Source: Barnesiella propionica
Lineage (GTDB): Bacteria; Bacteroidota; Bacteroidia; Bacteroidales; Barnesiellaceae
Length of the DNA: 64,000 nt
NCBI RefSeq assembly: GCF_025567045.1
Contig: NZ_JAOQJK010000005.1
Coordinates: 62,001 to 126,000 of the forward strand
Direction: 5' to 3'
Shown here: in pieces, positions 47,563-55,825 of the stretch
How positions within the stretch are numbered: position 1 is the stretch's first letter
Layout: every line of letters begins with the position of its first letter
Notes under the pieces: model-generated
Databases searched by the model: none
The model's input: the letters and a program-made list of their open reading frames with translations, nothing else
Told to the model about the DNA's origin: nothing
Program-made: the position numbers and the translations under genes

Positions 47563-49125
47563 ATGGCAGCAAATAATATAAGACTTTCACCCCGTCAGAA
47601 GATGATAAACCTTATGTATATCGTCCTCACGGCTATGTTGGCGCTCAATGTGTCGTCCGACGTGCTCAACGGGTTCAGACAGGTGGAGGACGGTTTGCAG
47701 CGCTCTGCTAGTAATGTAACTCAGCAAAATGCATCGCTATATCAGAAATTGGCCGATTTTAACGAGAAAAATCCAGAAAAAGGAGGTATATGGTATAATA
47801 AGGCGTTGGAATTGAAAAGTCGGACCGATTCCTTGTATAATTTAGTGGAACGCCTGAAATGGGATATTGTAAAAGAAGCTGATGGCAAGAACGGAGATAT
47901 AAAGAATATACAACGCCAGGACGATCTCGAGGCATCTTCTTTCATTATGTTGTCGCCAAGCAAGAAACAGGGAGTGAAATTGCGTCATTCGCTGGACGGT
48001 TATAGAGAGCTGGTTTCGGGGATAATGACCGATCCTGTTAAAAAACAAGCTATTGAGAATTATCTTTCTACAAAACCGGCAGGAAAAAATTCCGGGAAAA
48101 ACTGGGAAGAATCCATGTTTGAAAATATGCCTGTAGTTGCAGCCATAACATTGTTATCCAAAATCCAGAATGATGTGCGGTATGCCGAAGGCGAGGCTTT
48201 GCATACATTACTGAATAATGTGGATATCGGTGATGTGCGTGTGAATAAATTGAATGCTTTCGTTATTCCGAACTCTAAGAATGTCATACAAGGAGGTAAA
48301 TATACGGCTAATATAGTTCTGGCTGCGATAGATACGACGCAGCGTCCCAATATTTATATCAATGGGACTCAGCTTCCGGCTGATAAAAACGGACTTTATG
48401 AAGTTGTGTGCGGACGTACCGGTGTTTTCGATTTTAAAGGATATCTCGAAGTTCCCCGTGGGGACGGCTCTATAACGAGACATGATTTCGAATCGTCTTA
48501 TACGGTTGTGGAACCTTCTGCTACGGTTTCGGCTACCATGATGAACGTTCTGTACTCCGGTATAGATAATCCCATCAGCATCTCGGTTCCCGGAATACCC
48601 AATCAGGCGATACAGGCTTCCATGAGCAACGGCTCTTTGGTACGCAACGGTAATGGCTGGATAGCCAAGCCCAATAAAGTAGGAGAAGAAGCTGTAATTA
48701 CAGTTACAGCGAATATGGACGGACGTTCCCAGGTAGTAGCCAATACTCATTTCCGTGTGCGTAAATTACCTGATCCTACACCGTTCATTGTTTACAAAGA
48801 TGCAAAGGGCTATGAACAACGATATAAAGGGGGAAGACCGTTTGCCAAGACGCTGTTATTGTCCGCCCCGGGTATTCAGGCGGCTATCGATGATGATTTA
48901 TTAAATGTAAATTTCCGTGTCCTGAGTTTTGAAACAGTCTTTTTCGATTCGATGGGTAATGCGTTGCCCGAGGTATCGGATGGAGCTAATTTTTCCCAAC
49001 GCCAGAAAGATGCGTTCCGGAGGTTGTCACGGGGAAAACGTTTTTTCATTACGAGCGTACGTGCCGTCGGACCAGATGGTATAGAGCGTAACGACCTTCC
49101 TGCTATAGAAGTGAAGGTAAATTAA
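47563..49125 (+). CDS. gldM: Type IX secretion motor/shaft protein GldM/PorM
   Basis: 520 residues. A short cytoplasmic N-terminus with LSPRQKMINLMYIVLTAMLA runs into the single membrane helix (about 15-32). After it comes the helical D1 domain (about 40-225), then beta-rich D2-D4 domains (about 226-520), ending in VRAVGPDGIERNDLPAIEVK. In the known structures this is a periplasm-spanning dimer that links the inner-membrane GldL motor to the PorK/PorN ring. It lies 6 bases after gldL. Length and layout are normal. Confidence 0.96.
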   Translation: MAANNIRLSPRQKMINLMYIVLTAMLALNVSSDVLNGFRQVEDGLQRSASNVTQQNASLYQKLADFNEKNPEKGGIWYNKALELKSRTDSLYNLVERLKWDIVKEADGKNGDIKNIQRQDDLEASSFIMLSPSKKQGVKLRHSLDGYRELVSGIMTDPVKKQAIENYLSTKPAGKNSGKNWEESMFENMPVVAAITLLSKIQNDVRYAEGEALHTLLNNVDIGDVRVNKLNAFVIPNSKNVIQGGKYTANIVLAAIDTTQRPNIYINGTQLPADKNGLYEVVCGRTGVFDFKGYLEVPRGDGSITRHDFESSYTVVEPSATVSATMMNVLYSGIDNPISISVPGIPNQAIQASMSNGSLVRNGNGWIAKPNKVGEEAVITVTANMDGRSQVVANTHFRVRKLPDPTPFIVYKDAKGYEQRYKGGRPFAKTLLLSAPGIQAAIDDDLLNVNFRVLSFETVFFDSMGNALPEVSDGANFSQRQKDAFRRLSRGKRFFITSVRAVGPDGIERNDLPAIEVKVN

Positions 49126-49160
49126 TAACAGATAAAGAAATGAATAATATATCAGAGCAT

Positions 49161-50246
49161 ATGAAAACACTTAAAGGACTTTTGGCGGCAACTTTTTTGC
49201 TTTGTTTGCCGTTGTCTGCCCTACAGGCTCAGGTGGTAAAGAAGAAAAATGATAAGGAAGTGGCAAAAGATCAGGCACTGTCCATACGAGCTAAGTCGCT
49301 TTACGAGCAAGGGGAAGGATCTGTGGATGCTCCATGGCTGCGTATTATATATCGTTCTCTTGACTTGACGAACGAGAAGAATATGCCTTTATATTACCCT
49401 GAGGAACCGGCGGAAGGACAAGAAAATCTGTTTCGTATCATTATGAGGTTGCTATCGGACAATCAGATTACGGCTTATGAATATCTTGACGGTCGCGAAG
49501 TTTTTACCGATCAGTATAAGATAAAAGTTAAAGACATGTTCGACCGTTTCCATATCTTGTATGCCGAGAAAAAAGGAAGTACCGAAAAGAATCCACGCTT
49601 CACTATAGAAGAGAGTGATGTTCCCTGTAACGAAGTGCTTTCTTATTATATACGGGAAAAGTGGATATTCAATCGGCGTACATCTTCGTTCTATTCCGAG
49701 ATAGAGGCTATCTGCCCGGTTCTTCACCGGACGGGAGATTTCGGAGAAAATGCGGTGAAATATCCTATGTTCTGGATAAAGTATAAAGATTTGCGTCCGT
49801 ATATGGCTCAGCAGTATGTTATTACCAGTAATGAGAATAATATTCAGCAATATAATTACGATGATTATTTTCAGCTCCGGATGTTTGACGGGGATATATA
49901 TAAGACCCAGAATCTGCGTAACATGTCTCTGATGCAAATGTATCCCGAAGCAGAGGCTATGAAAAAAGCCCAGGACAGTATAGAAGTTCAGCTCAGTAAT
50001 TTTGATAAGCGCCTGTGGGTACCTACTCCCGAAGAACTTGCAAAAGCTAAAGAGGAAGCAGCCGGAAGGGACTCTACCCAGCTTGCTACGGCAGGTGATA
50101 AAGAAAAGAAAAAAAGTTCGAATGTACGTTCCACTCGTTCTACCAGAGCAAAGCAGAGTGAAAAATCCGCTTCTACGAAAGTAAAGCAATCTAAATCCCG
50201 TGAGTCTTCTTCAGCACCGGCCCGTTCGGTAAGACGACGCAGATAA
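49161..50246 (+). CDS. gldN: Type IX secretion protein GldN/PorN with basic C-terminal tail
   Basis: 361 residues from MKTLKGLLAATF, which gives a clean signal peptide ending near LSALQAQ. An in-frame ATG at 49140 would add 7 polar residues. The core (about 45-300) contains APWLRIIYRSLDLTNEKN, FYSEIEAICPVL, and LRPYMAQQYVITSNENN, as in PorN. It forms the periplasmic ring with PorK. The last 45-50 residues (about 313-361) form a low-complexity Ser/Lys/Arg-rich tail ending in RRRR, which looks disordered. It is the last gene of the operon and is followed by a 22-bp hairpin. Confidence 0.94.
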   Translation: MKTLKGLLAATFLLCLPLSALQAQVVKKKNDKEVAKDQALSIRAKSLYEQGEGSVDAPWLRIIYRSLDLTNEKNMPLYYPEEPAEGQENLFRIIMRLLSDNQITAYEYLDGREVFTDQYKIKVKDMFDRFHILYAEKKGSTEKNPRFTIEESDVPCNEVLSYYIREKWIFNRRTSSFYSEIEAICPVLHRTGDFGENAVKYPMFWIKYKDLRPYMAQQYVITSNENNIQQYNYDDYFQLRMFDGDIYKTQNLRNMSLMQMYPEAEAMKKAQDSIEVQLSNFDKRLWVPTPEELAKAKEEAAGRDSTQLATAGDKEKKKSSNVRSTRSTRAKQSEKSASTKVKQSKSRESSSAPARSVRRRR

Positions 50247-50257
50247 ATGATATATTA

Positions 50258-50304
50258 TACAAGAACGAGGTCCTGCCGATTATCGGCAGGACCTCGTTCT
50301 TGTA
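50258..50304. terminator. 22-bp perfect hairpin after gldN
   Basis: Bases 50258-50279 are the exact inverse complement of 50283-50304, with a 3-base loop. No T-run follows on either strand, so it may act as a processing or stabilising stem as much as a terminator. Confidence 0.7.
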
Positions 50305-50325
50305 TGTGAGAAATTAAGAAAAACA

Positions 50326-50356
50326 TTCGCATAACTAATGAAATAATATATCTTTG
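50326..50356 (+). promoter_or_regulatory. Candidate promoter for the thioredoxin-fold lipoprotein gene
   Basis: TATCTTTG at 50349-50356 matches TAnnTTTG. TTCG at 50326-50329, 19 bases upstream, is one base off the TTTG -33 element. Confidence 0.6.
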
Positions 50357-50402
50357 TATAGAATTTGTTTCTGTTTACCGGAAATAAGAAAAACAAGAAA
50401 AT

Positions 50403-51560
50403 ATGAAAAAATGGATATTTTGTGCAAGTCTCGTGCTGGCTTGTATATCATGCAATAATCACAATACATTTACCGTAGGAGGTACTGTTTCCGGTGCAAA
50501 AGGAAAAGTCCTTTATTTGGAGAATCTGGCGGCAGAAAAACCGGCGATACTCGATTCCGTCATCTTAAAGTCCGATGGTAATTTTTCTTTTAAAGGAAAA
50601 AGACCGCAGTATCCCGAATTTTATCGCTTGCGTCTGGATAATGCTTATATACACCTGGCGGTAGATTCGACGGAGAATATAAACATAAAGACCAGTTTAC
50701 CAGATTTCGGTTTTAATTATGAGGTAACGGGGTCGGACGAATGCGAGAAGATGCGCATCGTTTCGCAGGAAAGCGTGAAATTACGGACTCGTATAAATGA
50801 AGTTACCGAAGCCATGAAATCGGATAAGGCAAATGTAGATTCCTTGAGGGCCCTGGCACTTGCTGATATTGATGCCTATAAAAAACGGATGATTGATATT
50901 GTTCTGGAGAATCCCCGTGCCGCGGCCGCTTATTATATTATTTTCCAAAGGATAAATAATGAAGTCGTTTTTGATGTATATGACCCGTCGGACTGCCGGA
51001 TAATCGCAGCCGTAGCGACAGCTTTCGATAGCTTTTATCCGGATGCTCCCCGTACGCGCCAGTTACATGATATTACTATAAGCGGTTTGCAGGCGATAAA
51101 GAAAAATAAAGAGAGCCGACAAAACGTTAATGATAATATACGGGAAGTGGAGACAGCTTCTTTTATAGATATTGCCCTGAATGATATATATGGTCATGAA
51201 CGAAGGTTATCTTCGATAGCCGGTAAGGGAAAGGTTGTATTGCTTGACTTTACAGCTTATAAAACAGAATATTCTCCGGCCTATAACATCAGGCTGGCAG
51301 AACTATATCGTAAATATGCTTCCCGGGGATTCGAGATCTATCAGATTTCATTGGACGCAGAAGAGAATTTCTGGAAAGTTTCGGCCGATAATTTACCTTG
51401 GATATGTGTCTGGGACCCTGCCAGTGTATACTCTTCCATAGCTAATACTTACAATGTAAAAGAATTGCCTACTTCTTATCTACTGGATCGTGACGGTGAG
51501 CTTGTAAAACGGCTTTCATCTCCCCGGGAATTGGAATCCTTGCTGGAGAAGTACTTGTAG
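50403..51560 (+). CDS. Thioredoxin-fold lipoprotein (DUF4369/TlpA-like) lacking the redox cysteines
   Basis: 385 residues. The lipobox ACISC gives Cys17. A beta-rich DUF4369-type N-terminal domain (about 25-115) opens with FTVGGTVSGAKGKVLYLENL, followed by a helical linker and a TlpA/AhpC-like thioredoxin fold (about 262-385). At the position of the CxxC active site the sequence reads AYKTEYSPAYN (about 285-295), with no cysteine. The cis-proline loop ELPTSYLLDRDGE is kept. It therefore cannot do normal disulfide exchange; a binding or chaperone role is inferred. It lies behind gldN but has its own promoter. Confidence 0.85.
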   Translation: MKKWIFCASLVLACISCNNHNTFTVGGTVSGAKGKVLYLENLAAEKPAILDSVILKSDGNFSFKGKRPQYPEFYRLRLDNAYIHLAVDSTENINIKTSLPDFGFNYEVTGSDECEKMRIVSQESVKLRTRINEVTEAMKSDKANVDSLRALALADIDAYKKRMIDIVLENPRAAAAYYIIFQRINNEVVFDVYDPSDCRIIAAVATAFDSFYPDAPRTRQLHDITISGLQAIKKNKESRQNVNDNIREVETASFIDIALNDIYGHERRLSSIAGKGKVVLLDFTAYKTEYSPAYNIRLAELYRKYASRGFEIYQISLDAEENFWKVSADNLPWICVWDPASVYSSIANTYNVKELPTSYLLDRDGELVKRLSSPRELESLLEKYL

Positions 51561-51617
51561 TATAATGGTTAACAATAAGATTTTTATTATGTTAAGGAGA
51601 TAATTCTGCCATTTTTG

Positions 51618-51648
51618 TTTGGAAGATTAAAAAAAGATATTATCTTTG
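51618..51648 (+). promoter_or_regulatory. greA promoter
   Basis: TTTG at 51618-51621, exactly 19 bases, then TATCTTTG at 51641-51648: a complete Bacteroidota TTTG-N19-TAnnTTTG promoter. Confidence 0.8.
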
Positions 51649-51663
51649 CAGTATTGAAAACAC

Positions 51664-51703
51664 AAAAAAGGAGTCCCGGCTTTTCGGCGGGGATTCTTTT
51701 TTG
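51664..51703 (+). terminator. Terminator-like hairpin in the greA 5' leader
   Basis: An A-rich arm followed by GGAGTCCC pairs with GGGGATTC and a run of six T. The stem has one mismatch and two G-T wobbles around a Cys-free GC core. It sits after the promoter (51618-51648) and before the greA start, so transcription must read through it to express greA. Confidence 0.65.
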
Positions 51704-51751
51704 TTTTATAAAAAAGAAACAATATTCATAAAACTATAGGAGATTATTATT

Positions 51752-52222
51752 ATGGCAATTAGTTACATGACCGAAGACGGTTACAAAAAAATTCTGGATG
51801 AAATCGCTTTCATGGAAAATGTAAAGCGTCCCGAAATTTCAAGAGCTATCGCAGAGGCCAGGGACAAAGGAGATCTTTCGGAAAATGCCGAATACGATGC
51901 AGCTAAAGAGGCACAAGGTATGTTGGAAATGAAAATATCACAACTGAAAGACTTGATCGCAAATGCACGTTTTATAGACGAGAGTAAATTGAATACTCAT
52001 ACGATACAAATACTGAATAAAGTAAAAATTAAGAATACGAGAAATAATGCTGTAATGCAATATACTATCGTTTCAGAGTCCGAAGCCAACCTGAAAGAGG
52101 GGAAGATCGCTGCCAGTACGCCTATTGCAAAAGGCCTTATGGGAAAGAAGGTCGGCGACGTAGTCGAGATACAGGTTCCCTCCGGTATTATGACGTTCGA
52201 AGTTGTTGATATATCCATATAA
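51752..52222 (+). CDS. greA: Transcription elongation factor GreA
   Basis: 156 residues, standard size. The N-terminal antiparallel coiled coil (about 8-75) carries the tip loop GDLSENAEYDAAKE with the acidic residues that enter the RNA polymerase secondary channel. The C-terminal FKBP-like domain (about 80-156) includes ASTPIAKGLMGKKVGDVVE. It stimulates cleavage of the transcript by backtracked polymerase. It is monocistronic, with a full consensus promoter, a terminator-like leader hairpin, and two tandem terminators downstream. Confidence 0.97.
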   Translation: MAISYMTEDGYKKILDEIAFMENVKRPEISRAIAEARDKGDLSENAEYDAAKEAQGMLEMKISQLKDLIANARFIDESKLNTHTIQILNKVKIKNTRNNAVMQYTIVSESEANLKEGKIAASTPIAKGLMGKKVGDVVEIQVPSGIMTFEVVDISI

Positions 52223-52224
52223 GT

Positions 52225-52264
52225 AAAATTGCCGTGCATCCTCGCTAGGATGCACGGCAATTTT
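52225..52264 (+). terminator. First terminator after greA
   Basis: A 17-bp perfect stem (52225-52241 with 52248-52264), loop 6, with AAAA and TTTT at the stem base. Confidence 0.88.
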
Positions 52265-52278
52265 GCTTCAAATTACAT

Positions 52279-52325
52279 TACTCCCCCCGCTTCCTATAGT
52301 TTTAAAGCCGGGGGGAGTATTTTTG
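52279..52325 (+). terminator. Second, isolated terminator 15 bases downstream
   Basis: An 11-bp GC-rich perfect stem (52279-52289 with 52309-52319), then TTTTTG. No gene lies between it and the first terminator. Confidence 0.8.
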
Positions 52326-52445
52326 TATTATAGCTTTACTGTTCAGAAAACCGTTGCCGGTAAGATAATATAGCTAATTGTGCCTTGTACCGCCGGCTAT
52401 ATTAACTCGCTTGTATACCGCCCCCTTGGTTGTTGAGAATAGTAT

Positions 52446-53345
52446 TTATAGAACAGGATATTTTTGTGCTCTTGTTTTCATGCAATGATAGATATCTTCT
52501 TTTGTCCCGTTAAAGGGACCGGAATGTTCAATTTTTAAAGTAGCCATAGCGGCGGCGAAACGGCCGGCTTCATCCGCTCCGGTATTCTTTGCCCGTCTGT
52601 ATAGATAACCTGTGATATAAGTATCTCCGCATCCCGTGGCATCTTCTATATTATTAGGTCTATAAGCAGGAATCGTATGGAACCCCTGGTTGTCGTAAAT
52701 GACCGATCCCATGCTGCCCAGAGTTATAATAACTTCTTTTACTCCCCATTCTGCCAGTCGTATAGCAGCCTTGGCGATATCCTGATATCCGGTGAGAATT
52801 TCCATCTCATGTTCATTGACTTTCAGAAAGTGAATGTATTTTAGAGCCTCTCTTTTATCTTTCCAGTCGACCGGATATACATGGGTATCTTTTACTTCCC
52901 TGAGATATCCCTGAGAATCTACAGATATTAAACCTTTCCGGGATAAATATTTGATAACGTCCAGGGAAAAGTCGTCTGCAAGTAATGTCCCCAAATGATA
53001 AATACGAGCATGAATGGATTGTAATTTATCAGGGGTGAAAGGATCGGCTTTCGCTAATACCTTTTGGGTTCGGTTATCTTGGTTCTCTCCATATATATTT
53101 TCAAAACATACCGAGTATTTGCTCGGAAGAATCGTGATATTCATACATTCGGAGTGCATTTCTTCTACTACGTTCATTTCGTTTTTTCCTACGGATGTCA
53201 CCAGTGCATAGTCGATATCCTGAAAACGTTTAACAGCTTGGGAGAAATAAAAGGCCGTTCCTCCCGGCATGTGCACCGTATTTTTAGGTGTAACGATTTT
53301 ATCGAGAGTGATATGTCCTATACAACAGATATCATGAGTTTTCAT
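52446..53345 (-). CDS. PfkB-family carbohydrate or nucleoside kinase
   Basis: 299 residues from MKTHDICCIG; an ATG three codons upstream is also possible. The ribokinase fold is shown by IGHITLDKIVTPKN and MPGGTAFYFSQAVKRF (the first PfkB signature). The C-terminal DATGCGDTYITGYLY holds the catalytic Asp and anion hole in the GCGD variant of GAGD. It should phosphorylate a sugar or nucleoside; the substrate is unknown. It stands alone between greA and the HIT gene. Confidence 0.9.
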   Translation of the reverse strand: MKTHDICCIGHITLDKIVTPKNTVHMPGGTAFYFSQAVKRFQDIDYALVTSVGKNEMNVVEEMHSECMNITILPSKYSVCFENIYGENQDNRTQKVLAKADPFTPDKLQSIHARIYHLGTLLADDFSLDVIKYLSRKGLISVDSQGYLREVKDTHVYPVDWKDKREALKYIHFLKVNEHEMEILTGYQDIAKAAIRLAEWGVKEVIITLGSMGSVIYDNQGFHTIPAYRPNNIEDATGCGDTYITGYLYRRAKNTGADEAGRFAAAMATLKIEHSGPFNGTKEDIYHCMKTRAQKYPVL

Positions 53346-53572
53346 GCCGATCATATTAATGAAGTGCGAAATTACGAAAACTATTGTAACAGGTACGCTT
53401 TTGTTTAGTAATATATATTATTATCTATTTGAAATACTATGTTTTAATATCTGTAACCTTATACGTTTTATCAGAGGGGGATAATCCTTTTTATTACGGG
53501 GTGTCAATTTTTTTCAGCCTGGGAACGATATAAAAAATGAAGCATTCTGTATGTTTTTTACCGGTGATTTTA

Positions 53573-53580
53573 TACATTTG
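53573..53580 (+). promoter_or_regulatory. Candidate -7 box for the HIT gene
   Basis: TACATTTG matches TAnnTTTG perfectly, 32 bases before the start codon. The -33 element is not clear. Confidence 0.5.
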
Positions 53581-53612
53581 TCTTAACGTATAATACTTTA
53601 ATAATAAAAATT

Positions 53613-54011
53613 ATGCCTTCTATTTTCAGTCGTATTATTGCCGGAGAAATTCCGTGCTATAAAGTAGCCGAGGATGAACGTTATTTTGCCTTTCTGGATA
53701 TTAGTCCGGTTGCGAAAGGTCATACTCTCGTAGTTCCTAAACATGAAGAAGATTATATATTTGATCTGGAAGAAGATGTACTTGCGGGACTGACTCTTTT
53801 TGCCCGCAAAGTTGCCCGGGCTTTGGAAAAAGCTGTACCGTGCAGACGGGTGGGAGTGGCTGTAATGGGGTTGGAAGTTCCTCATGTACATATCCATTTA
53901 GTCCCTATCAATAAAGAGTCGGATATGAATTTCTTTAAAGAAAAATTATCATTGTCTTCCCAGGAGATGTCGGATATTGCCAATTCTATTGCGTCTCGTT
54001 TCGGGAGATAA
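53613..54011 (+). CDS. HIT family hydrolase (HinT-like)
   Basis: 132 residues. The histidine triad VPHVHIHLVP has His91, His93 and His95. The N-terminal SIFSRIIAGEIPCYKVAEDE and FLDISPVAKGHTLVVPKHE are canonical for HinT. These dimeric proteins hydrolyse nucleoside phosphoramidates such as lysyl-AMP; the physiological substrate is not settled. It is monocistronic, with a GNRA-looped terminator. Confidence 0.95.
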   Translation: MPSIFSRIIAGEIPCYKVAEDERYFAFLDISPVAKGHTLVVPKHEEDYIFDLEEDVLAGLTLFARKVARALEKAVPCRRVGVAVMGLEVPHVHIHLVPINKESDMNFFKEKLSLSSQEMSDIANSIASRFGR

Positions 54012-54025
54012 CTAAAAAAGTTTTG

Positions 54026-54060
54026 TAAGCGTTATGGGAAACCATAACGCTTTATCTTTT
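54026..54060 (+). terminator. Terminator after the HIT gene
   Basis: A 12-bp stem of TAAGCGTTATGG (54026-54037) with its complement at 54042-54053, capped by a GAAA loop, with TATCTTTT after it. It abuts the stop of the convergent ribF. Confidence 0.88.
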
Positions 54061-54997
54061 ATGAAATTGATTTTTGCGATAATGCCAGTATTGCGTTTTG
54101 TTTGTCTTCTTTAAGCTGTGCCTTTAGTTCTTCCAGGCTGTTCATTTTTCTTTCAGGGCGCAGATAAGATACGAAACAGACGGTTAAGTCTTTCCCGTAC
54201 AAATCACCCGTGAAATCGAAAATATGGCATTCTATGCTGTAATCTCCTTGTCTTTCGAGGGTAGGACGGTTACCGATATTCAGCATGCCGTCGCGTACTT
54301 CTCCATTGGGAAGGACTGTCTCTACAGCATATACTCCATGTGCCGGAATAAGTTTTTCGGTATTTAATAAAGAAATATTGGCTGTGGGGAATCCTAATTT
54401 TCTCCCCAGTTTAAAACCGTCTATAACATTACCTGTTATTGCATAGCGGTATGAGAGGAAACGGTTGGCTTGCTTGATGTTGCCGGTTTCCAGGAGTTGC
54501 CGGATGATCGATGAACTTATATTTGTTTTGTCCATTGAAAATGCTTCGGCTTTAAATATTTGCACTCCTAATTCTTTGCCATATGCTGTATAATCCTCGA
54601 AACCTTCTTTTCGGTTATGACCGAAACGGTGGTCGTAACCTATGAATAATGCTTGTATGTTGTAGTTTTCTTTCAGGAGTTGCAGAAACTCCCGGGCCGA
54701 GAGCAATGACATTTCAGGAGTGAAGTCTAGCACTATGGCATAATCTATTCCGGTTTTTTCCAATAACTCCAGTTTTTCATCGGTCGTAGTTAATAAAGAA
54801 AAGCGGCAGTCTGAGTCTAATACTTGTCTTGGATGAGTGCGGAATGTTACTATTGCCGAAGTATTACCAGCTCTTTCCGCTTCTTGTCTGACGCTATTGA
54901 TTAATGCCCGGTGTCCCTGATGTACCCCGTCAAAGAATCCAATGGCTGCAACAGAAGAGGACTCTGAAATTTTTTGTATGGAATCAATGATCTTCAT
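54059..54997 (-). CDS. ribF: Bifunctional riboflavin kinase / FAD synthetase
   Basis: 312 residues. The N-terminal nucleotidyltransferase (about 1-180) has IGFFDGVHQGHRALI, GYDHRFGHNRKEG and SSSIIRQLL. The C-terminal riboflavin kinase (about 185-305) has LGRKLGFPTANI with the Pro-Thr-Ala-Asn metal/ATP motif, and LNIGNRPT. It makes FMN and then FAD. It is probably co-transcribed with the HAD gene, which ends 8 bases before it on the same strand. Confidence 0.97.
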   Translation of the reverse strand: MKIIDSIQKISESSSVAAIGFFDGVHQGHRALINSVRQEAERAGNTSAIVTFRTHPRQVLDSDCRFSLLTTTDEKLELLEKTGIDYAIVLDFTPEMSLLSAREFLQLLKENYNIQALFIGYDHRFGHNRKEGFEDYTAYGKELGVQIFKAEAFSMDKTNISSSIIRQLLETGNIKQANRFLSYRYAITGNVIDGFKLGRKLGFPTANISLLNTEKLIPAHGVYAVETVLPNGEVRDGMLNIGNRPTLERQGDYSIECHIFDFTGDLYGKDLTVCFVSYLRPERKMNSLEELKAQLKEDKQNAILALSQKSIS

Positions 54998-55005
54998 GAA
55001 TCGGA

Positions 55006-55629
55006 TTATAATTCAAATACAGAAGAAAAATCGGTGAAAGGAGGAACCAGATATGTTCTGAATCCGAATTTAGCCGCTGCTTCCAGATTTTTCTGTGAAT
55101 CATCGAAGAAAAGAGTTTCTTCTGGCTTCATTCCCGATTGTGCGATTAGTTTCTCAAAAATTTCGGAATTGGGTTTAATGCATTTCATTTTATAAGAAAG
55201 ATATTTTTCATCGAAATAATCGTCTACGGTAAGACCCTGTATACGGAAACACTCATCTATTTTGGAGTGAAACATAATCGGGTTGGTATTGCTCAGCATA
55301 ACGATATGGTAACGTTTCTTTAGCTTCAGCAACATGTCCAGTTTATATTCGGGAATACTTATCAGGAATTTGTTCAAGGCATCGTCTATTTGCCCGTCAG
55401 TCAGTGGTAAACCCGCTTCGAGACGAACGGCGTCACGAAATTCGGATGCTGATAGGCTGCCTTCTTCTAATTGCAGGAATATACCTTTTTGTGAATATTC
55501 TCCCAACATCTGGTTTGCAGTTTTAACTCCTATGGCTTCAAATGCGGCCACGCAGTTTTCCCGTTTGATATCCATTAATACACCGCCTAAGTCGAACAGC
55601 AGATTTTTTACTCCGTCAATAATAGCCAT
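55006..55629 (-). CDS. HAD-superfamily hydrolase (YihX-like)
   Basis: 207 residues. The nucleophile Asp is in LLFDLGGVLMD, the form with Gly at the second Asp position as in YihX-type phosphatases. VMLSNTNPIM is motif II and LFFDDSQKNLEAA is motif IV. A helical cap lies at about 20-95. The likely activity is phosphomonoester hydrolysis; a flavin-related phosphatase role next to ribF is only a guess. It is first of a two-gene unit with ribF. Confidence 0.9.
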   Translation of the reverse strand: MAIIDGVKNLLFDLGGVLMDIKRENCVAAFEAIGVKTANQMLGEYSQKGIFLQLEEGSLSASEFRDAVRLEAGLPLTDGQIDDALNKFLISIPEYKLDMLLKLKKRYHIVMLSNTNPIMFHSKIDECFRIQGLTVDDYFDEKYLSYKMKCIKPNSEIFEKLIAQSGMKPEETLFFDDSQKNLEAAAKFGFRTYLVPPFTDFSSVFEL

Positions 55630-55766
55630 TTTATTTTATCGTTTAATTTCGGCTACAAAAGTAATGAAACTCTCCGGTATTCATGGACTTATTCTTTTGA
55701 AAATCCCTTTTTATATATACAGACTATTAAAATCGGTGTAATGGATAATAAATTTTGCCGGATTTA

Positions 55767-55798
55767 TTTGTGTGGTTTGAAAAAAAAATATACTTTTG
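55767..55798 (+). promoter_or_regulatory. Promoter of the CAU tRNA gene
   Basis: TTTG at 55767-55770, 20 bases, then TACTTTTG at 55791-55798, 27 bases before the tRNA 5' end. Confidence 0.7.
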
Positions 55799-55825
55799 CA
55801 AACGATTTCGGAGTTACTCTGAAAC

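Noticed and set aside
48208..48750. 180-residue open frame antisense to gldM
   Set aside because: It is a shadow of a confidently assigned gene, with no family similarity or start signals.
49452..50189. 245-residue open frame antisense to gldN
   Set aside because: It is fully inside gldN on the opposite strand. Its hydrophobic, Ile/Phe/Leu-rich text is what antisense of a lysine/glutamate-rich gene gives.
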